A stretch of DNA of 64,000 nucleotides from Diplosphaera chodatii. Its lineage: Eukaryota > Chlorophyta > Trebouxiophyceae > Prasiolales > Stichococcaceae. The notes beneath the pieces were generated by a model that did no database searches, was not told where the DNA came from, and saw nothing but the letters and a program-made list of their open reading frames with translations. Position 1 is the stretch's first letter, and each line of letters opens with the position of its first letter. Shown piece after piece: positions 59,684 to 64,000 of the stretch. The stretch spans positions 1,426,001-1,490,000 of the forward strand of contig JAALGY010000015.1 of NCBI GenBank assembly GCA_032358165.1, read 5' to 3'. Both the position numbers and the translations under genes were made by a program.

Positions 59684-61575
59684 ATGTCAAAAGCAGCTAT
59701 ACGTTCAAGTGCATCAGACCCGGCTGTCGTGCAGCTGACTCACCAGCGCCTTTCTGCTGTGTGCAGCGCGTCCGCGGTGGTGTTTGCCAACAAGGCCGTG
59801 TTTGCCAAGTACAACTTCCGCTTCACGTACATGCTCACACTCATCCACACCCTGTTTACGCTGGTGGGTATGTGGGTCATGTCCTCCGGACTGGGCTTAT
59901 TCGTGGTGAAGCCACTGCCGCTCAGCAAAGTCACGCCACTGGCGGCAGCGTTTGTGGGTGAGCGTTGGTGGGTGAGAGCCCATGTCATGCAGGCTGATTG
60001 GCGTCGTGTCATGTGCCCGTTCACATCTTTGCAGCATTGTCATGCCACGTTTCGCAAACACTTCAGGGTATATCGTCTTCTGCAACCTGAATTTGCAATT
60101 GAACACTGTGGGCTTCTATCAGGTATGCTTGCTCATAGCTTTCCCGGAGCGCTGATCAGATGTCCAGTGGCACGGCTCTGCGACACGCGCCACACGTTTC
60201 TATGATAGGGTCAGGCAACGCTCTGGTTCATCGCTTGCAGATTACCAAAATTGCGGTCGCGCCGGCAGTGCTGCTGATTGAGTTTGTGCTTTTTCGGAAG
60301 ACAGCGTCTGCACGGGTTGTGGCCGCGATTGCGGTTGTGTGCAGCGGGGTGGGGCTGTCCACGCTCACGGATGTGAACCTGGGCACAACAGGCAGGGGCC
60401 TGGCAGTTGGCGCCGCTGCGGTGGTCGCCACTGCGCTGTACCAGGTGCCTGCAGTCACTGGTGGCGCACACGTCCCCCGGCCATGCCGGCATGGTGTTGG
60501 GTATCTCACCGTTAACAATTTGCTTCCAGTGCCAACGTGCGGGATGTGCTGGGTTTGCGCACGTGGGCATGCGGACGGCAGCCTTGGGCCGGCTGACACC
60601 TGGGCCTGGCGCGCAGATTTGGGCGGGGTCAAAGCAGAAGGAGCTGCGCGCGAGCAGCATGCAGCTGCTGCAGCAGTACTGCCCCGCGGCGGCGGCCATG
60701 CTGGCCGCGCTGGTCCTGGTCGCCGAGCCGCTGGGCGTCCGGCCCGGCCAGCGGGGCGCCGACACCCTGCTCGGGTGACGCCGCTCGCTCCTTGCTGTGC
60801 TGCCCTCAGCTGCACGTGTTGTCCACCTGCGCCGCAGCTCTTGGTCTCCGCAATGCGCGCTTTTTGTGTTGCGCATGCCGTATGTGGCATCCTGCAACTC
60901 ACCCAGGTTATAGCAGGATGCATGCCTGCTGGCGACGCGCTCCGTGTGTGGGCACTGGGGCCCGATGTGACCAGGCAGCTCAATCTGCGCAGGTATCAGA
61001 TGACGCCGGCGGCTGCGGTGGCGATCGGCCTCAGCGCGGCGCTGGGCCTGCTGGTCAGCCTGTCCACCTTCCTGGTCATCGGCGCCACCTCCAGCCTCAG
61101 CTACAACGTCATTGGGCATGTCAAGGTGCTCATCTTCGGAACCCTGACTCCCTGCCGCATGTTATGCTCGCCGTCTGTGGACGTGTGTGTGTGACATACA
61201 CCATGCGGGCCGCTGTCTACTCATTGATGGCACCTTGCGCTTGCAGACGGTCATCATTTTGACAGGTGAGCAGGGTTGTTTTGTTATCGCTGTGCTGGTG
61301 AGTTCCAGCATGATGTAAAGCCTGTGCAGTGCGCCGCTGATGTGGCGTACTCCATGTGTTGTCAAGGTGGATGCCTGTTGTTCGGTGAGGAGATGCCTTG
61401 GATGCGGCTAGCTGGCATCTGTGTGGCAATGGTGGGGATCGTTTGGTATTCGATACTGAAGCTGAGCGAGAGTGCTGCCGCAGCTCGGCAGATGCTGCCA
61501 TCCACTGCAAACGGTCCGATTTCGCCCTCTCTGCCTCACCTTCTGCATGATGCTGGATCTGCTGGCGTCCCATGA
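59684..61575 (+). CDS. SLC35-type nucleotide-sugar/triose-phosphate transporter family protein
   Basis: A Golgi or plastid drug/metabolite-superfamily antiporter with about ten helices, closest by eye to SLC35E3 and plant URGT/UXT sugar transporters. ATG 59684 (MSKAAIRSSASDPAVVQLTH) precedes VCSASAVVFANKAVFAKYNF, TYMLTLIHTLFTLVGMWVMS, KVTPLAAAFVGYIVFCNLNL, QLNTVGFYQITKIAVAPAVL, LIEFVLFRKTASARVVAAIA, VVCSGVGLSTLTDVNLGTTG, AAAVVATALYQIWAGSKQKE, LRASSMQLLQQYCP, AMLAALVLVAEPLG, YQMTPAAAVAIGLSAALGLL, FLVIGATSSLSYNVIGHVK, TVIILTGGCLLFGEEM and RLAGICVAMVGIVWYSILKL. The frame ends at 61575, but a further exon near 61602 (VSGSLQHLFLFGGKG) may replace the last residues. Substrate cannot be told from sequence. 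Confidence 0.88.
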
Positions 61576-62199
61576 CTCAGCGACCCTGCTTTCAAACTGC
61601 AGGTGTCCGGCAGCCTACAGCACCTGTTCCTGTTTGGCGGCAAGGGCTCGAGCATGACTCTGCCGCAAAAGATATATGATTGCAAGGTCACGTAGGGCTG
61701 TGGCACGCTCACCATGTTGTGCCTGAGTTTATTGTAAGGACCCTTTGTCCTGCTTTCAAATGCCTAAACTCCTTGCCGGGATCAAGCGGTCCACATGTGC
61801 AACGACAGTACTTCCCAAACCACTCAGAACTTGTAGATATCATCACAGGAGAGCATGTTGTCATCTGTGAGAACCAAATGTGTGCATTAGCCGGCCCGAA
61901 ATGTGCCAGCAGTCTAGCCTCAGTCAGAGTGACCGCCGCTTGCATCTGGCAGTGTCCACTTGCGGCACAGTCGCCACACCACCGTGTTAGGACATACAGT
62001 ACGCTTGACGCTGCCAGACAGCGATGCAGCAGGATGTCACAGAAGCCAGCGCCCAGCCATAGCCGCTCATGCTGACTGGGACCTTTTACTGCTGCTGCAC
62101 TGCGTGTGCCTCTGCCGCGGGGGCTGCAGACGAGAATGGCTTGCCCTGCGATGCAGCAACACACTGGTCGCCAGGAGACAGCAAGCACAACAGCGAGAC
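61576..62199. other. convergent 3' junction, sugar transporter / bZIP gene
   Basis: About 624 bases. It may hold one more transporter exon near 61602-61695. A TGTAA signal lies at 61733-61737. The rest shows nothing recognisable. Confidence 0.4.
61733..61737 (+). terminator. putative TGTAA polyadenylation signal of the sugar transporter
   Basis: A TGTAA pentamer about 160 bases beyond the end of the transporter frame. Confidence 0.45.
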
Positions 62200-63824
62200 C
62201 TACAAGACAACTGGTCGGCAGTCTGAGCACATGCGCTGCAGAGGGGTGCACAGACCCACCTGGCCGTGCAGCTGCGACATGAGCACATCCACCTTGGCCT
62301 GCAGCTGCAGGTTCTCCTCCTTGAGCCTTGCATTGTCCGCCTGCACGACAGCATGACGACTGTTGGACAACAGCAAGGAACGTCTGGCTGGTTCAGGGCC
62401 TGATGTCCATCGTCATTCGAGGGCAGTACTGCTGGGTCAGAACACCAAGTGTACACCGCACACACATCAGCACACATTTGATGTGTACCGATGTGCTGAT
62501 GCGTACCGATAGGAGCTTGACGGTGTCGCCCAGGTTCTCGCACTCGGCCTGCTTCTTCATGCGCGAGCGCCGGGCAGACTCCCGATTGCTCTGTTTCCGG
62601 CGCAGCCGCTTCACCTCCCGCTCATCTCCTGGCTGCAGCAGTGGTGAGCAGGACCCAACATCAGGCACCCGAACCACATGCCGAAAGGTCGAGGATTGCT
62701 GCACTACACGCAGCGTTGCTGACCTTGTGGACCCTTCACGTCGTTCCAAGACATGCCTGCAATGGATAGAGGGTGGATCAGCTGGTCACCTCGCCATCGC
62801 CGCTGCCGCCGCCATCGGTGGAGGGCGCCTGGTTGGCCCATGCGACCGCGTTTGCGGCCGCCTGCGCAGTCATAGGCGTGGACGACGACGGCAACCCCGC
62901 AGGCGGCCCGGCCTGCACCGCCTGCTGCTGCTGCTGCTGCTGCTGCTGCGCCGCCTGCTGCACATGCTGCTGCAGTGCAGCGAGCGCGGTGGCGCCGTTC
63001 GCGGCCATGCCCGGGGCGCCCAGTGTCATCGCCAGCTGCTGCATCTGCGCCGGGTTCAGCATGCCGGGCAGGCTAGCCGCCGCCGGGGCCTGCGGGCCGT
63101 CAGCCTGCATACATGGCACATCAGGGTTTCAGGGTTGAGCATGCATGTACACGCTGAGATCCGCATGTCCCGGCGTCTGTCCGATAGATATGTCCGAAAC
63201 ATGCAAAGACGTGACAGAAGCACAATCAGAAGTCTGCAGACCTGCGTCAAACCGTCGGCCGGTACGCTCGCCGCTGCAGCAGCAGAGACGGCGGCGCTGA
63301 CAGCTGCTGCTGGATCAAGGGAAGCGTCAGGTGCTACGGCCGCAGTGGGAAAGGTGTAGGGCAGCGGCACGCCGCCGTACAAGGCAGCGTTGTAAAAGGA
63401 CTGCAGCGGACCCGCCTGTACACGTAAACAGAGCAAGTTCAGGCGTGTCCAGGTCACCATGTGTCAATAGGATGGCAGGCCATCCCCCATCTTTAGCCGG
63501 CGCGGAGTCCTTCACGACACAATGATACCACCGCAGTGCACTTCCAATGCATCAGAAGACGCTTTGCTCGAGATCTGCCGCAAGCAGAATGAACGCGCCA
63601 TGATGCAACGGCGTCACTGCGAGGCAACTGTCATGGGGAGGATAGCGAGGGGTTCGCCACACCTGCCCGTTGGCCTGCGCCCAGAAGTTGGCAAGCTGCT
63701 GCGCGCTACCTTGGGACGCCTGCGGGAAGTAGGTGGCCTGCGACGCGGGCTGTTGCTCGGGCGGGGCTGAGACGTCCCCCTTGCCTTTGCCGGCGTTGCG
63801 CTGGCTGGTGCGGACCTCCTGCAT
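62200..63824 (-). CDS. bZIP transcription factor, G-box-binding type (5' end may lie beyond window)
   Basis: A nuclear DNA-binding protein of the plant GBF class. From ATG 63824 ([17 protein letters not shown]) the N-terminus has the proline/aromatic pattern of the MFMR region ([40 protein letters not shown]). Ala- and Gln-rich exons follow, with a poly-Gln run. The bZIP exon reads [20 protein letters not shown] then [20 protein letters not shown], with the invariant N-X7-R and an Arg/Lys-rich basic region. The next exon ([27 protein letters not shown]) continues the heptad leucine zipper. The frame ends at 62200-62202 after a short tail, though a donor at CAG|GTGGGT could lead to another exon. 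A further 5' exon beyond 63824 is possible. Confidence 0.88.
62465..62501. repeat. perfect 10-bp inverted repeat in bZIP intron
   Basis: CATCAGCACA at 62465-62474 is complementary to TGTGCTGATG at 62492-62501 with a 17-base loop. It lies in the intron between the basic-region and zipper exons and could fold as a hairpin. Confidence 0.75.
62922..62949 (-). repeat. CTG/CAG trinucleotide run coding poly-Gln
   Basis: Nine consecutive Gln codons in the transactivation-like region of the bZIP protein. Confidence 0.88.
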
Positions 63825-64000
63825 GCTGGGGCACCCCACACCGCAGCCGGCAGCGCAGCAGGATTTGAAAGCCGCTGATGACAGCCCCGTGGGTGCGGGA
63901 AGTGAGCTGGCTGCCAGGCAAGGCCGTGCTGGCTGCCCTGCTGGCGGATGACGCGGCGGACGGCTAGGGTGTATGTGACACTTTCTGCCTGCCCATGAGG

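Noticed and set aside
60211..61119. A 302-codon minus-strand open frame
   Set aside because: Antisense of the membrane transporter; no motif and the composition is typical of a shadow frame.
62328..63359. A long plus-strand open frame rich in Arg and Leu
   Set aside because: Antisense of the bZIP gene; the poly-Leu stretch is the complement of the poly-Gln codons.
1..64000. Mobile elements, CRISPR arrays or prophage-like regions
   Set aside because: No terminal repeats, transposase or reverse-transcriptase motifs, or regularly spaced repeats were seen; all sizeable conserved exons belong to cellular genes.

Overview
The window is nuclear DNA from a green alga, most likely a trebouxiophyte/Chlorella-like chlorophyte. 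It is GC-rich and packed with short spliceosomal introns of roughly 80-200 nt, almost all ending in TGCAG. The gene set is plant-type: plastid-targeted phosphoserine aminotransferase and phosphoserine phosphatase, an ISA3-type isoamylase, a KAPP-like FHA-PP2C phosphatase and a G-box-type bZIP factor. TGTAA-like 3' signals follow several genes. There is no sign of prokaryotic, viral, transposon, rRNA, tRNA or CRISPR content. All gene models were assembled by hand from reading frames, splice sites and remembered family motifs. Inner exon borders are therefore approximate, and start codons are given only where an ATG fits.

Layout from left to right (+ and - are strands): THP3/LENG8-type SAC3 protein (-, partial); unknown membrane-like protein (+); F-box/LRR/ankyrin protein (-); DNAJC14-like membrane J protein (-) directly preceded by a PIH1-type CS-domain protein (-), the two possibly one gene; RPN12 (+); presenilin (-); ESF1 (+); PSAT (+); BUD32 (-); dynamin-like GTPase with a C-terminal zinc knuckle (+); frataxin (-); BOP1/ERB1 (+); PSP (-); ISA3 (+); DHYC-type palmitoyltransferase (-); unknown conserved protein (-); ARL2 (+); KAPP-like phosphatase (-); SLC35-type sugar transporter (+); bZIP (-). 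Orientation alternates almost throughout, so most intergenic gaps are either divergent promoters (about 0.2-1.1 kb) or short convergent 3' junctions (about 0.1-0.6 kb).

The genes are mostly single housekeeping loci rather than one pathway. Two sets stand out. PSAT and PSP, the last two steps of the phosphorylated serine pathway, lie about 15 kb apart. ESF1 and BOP1, both 60S/18S ribosome biogenesis factors, lie about 13 kb apart. No obviously new multi-gene system was found. The most unusual features are a recurrent class of introns with GC (often GCATGC) 5' splice sites, one of them proved by the conserved BUD32 tail; the F-box-LRR-ankyrin fusion; the zinc-knuckle dynamin with an apparent one-base frame break; the CS-domain/J-protein junction; and the DHYC and DGHCG active-site variants.
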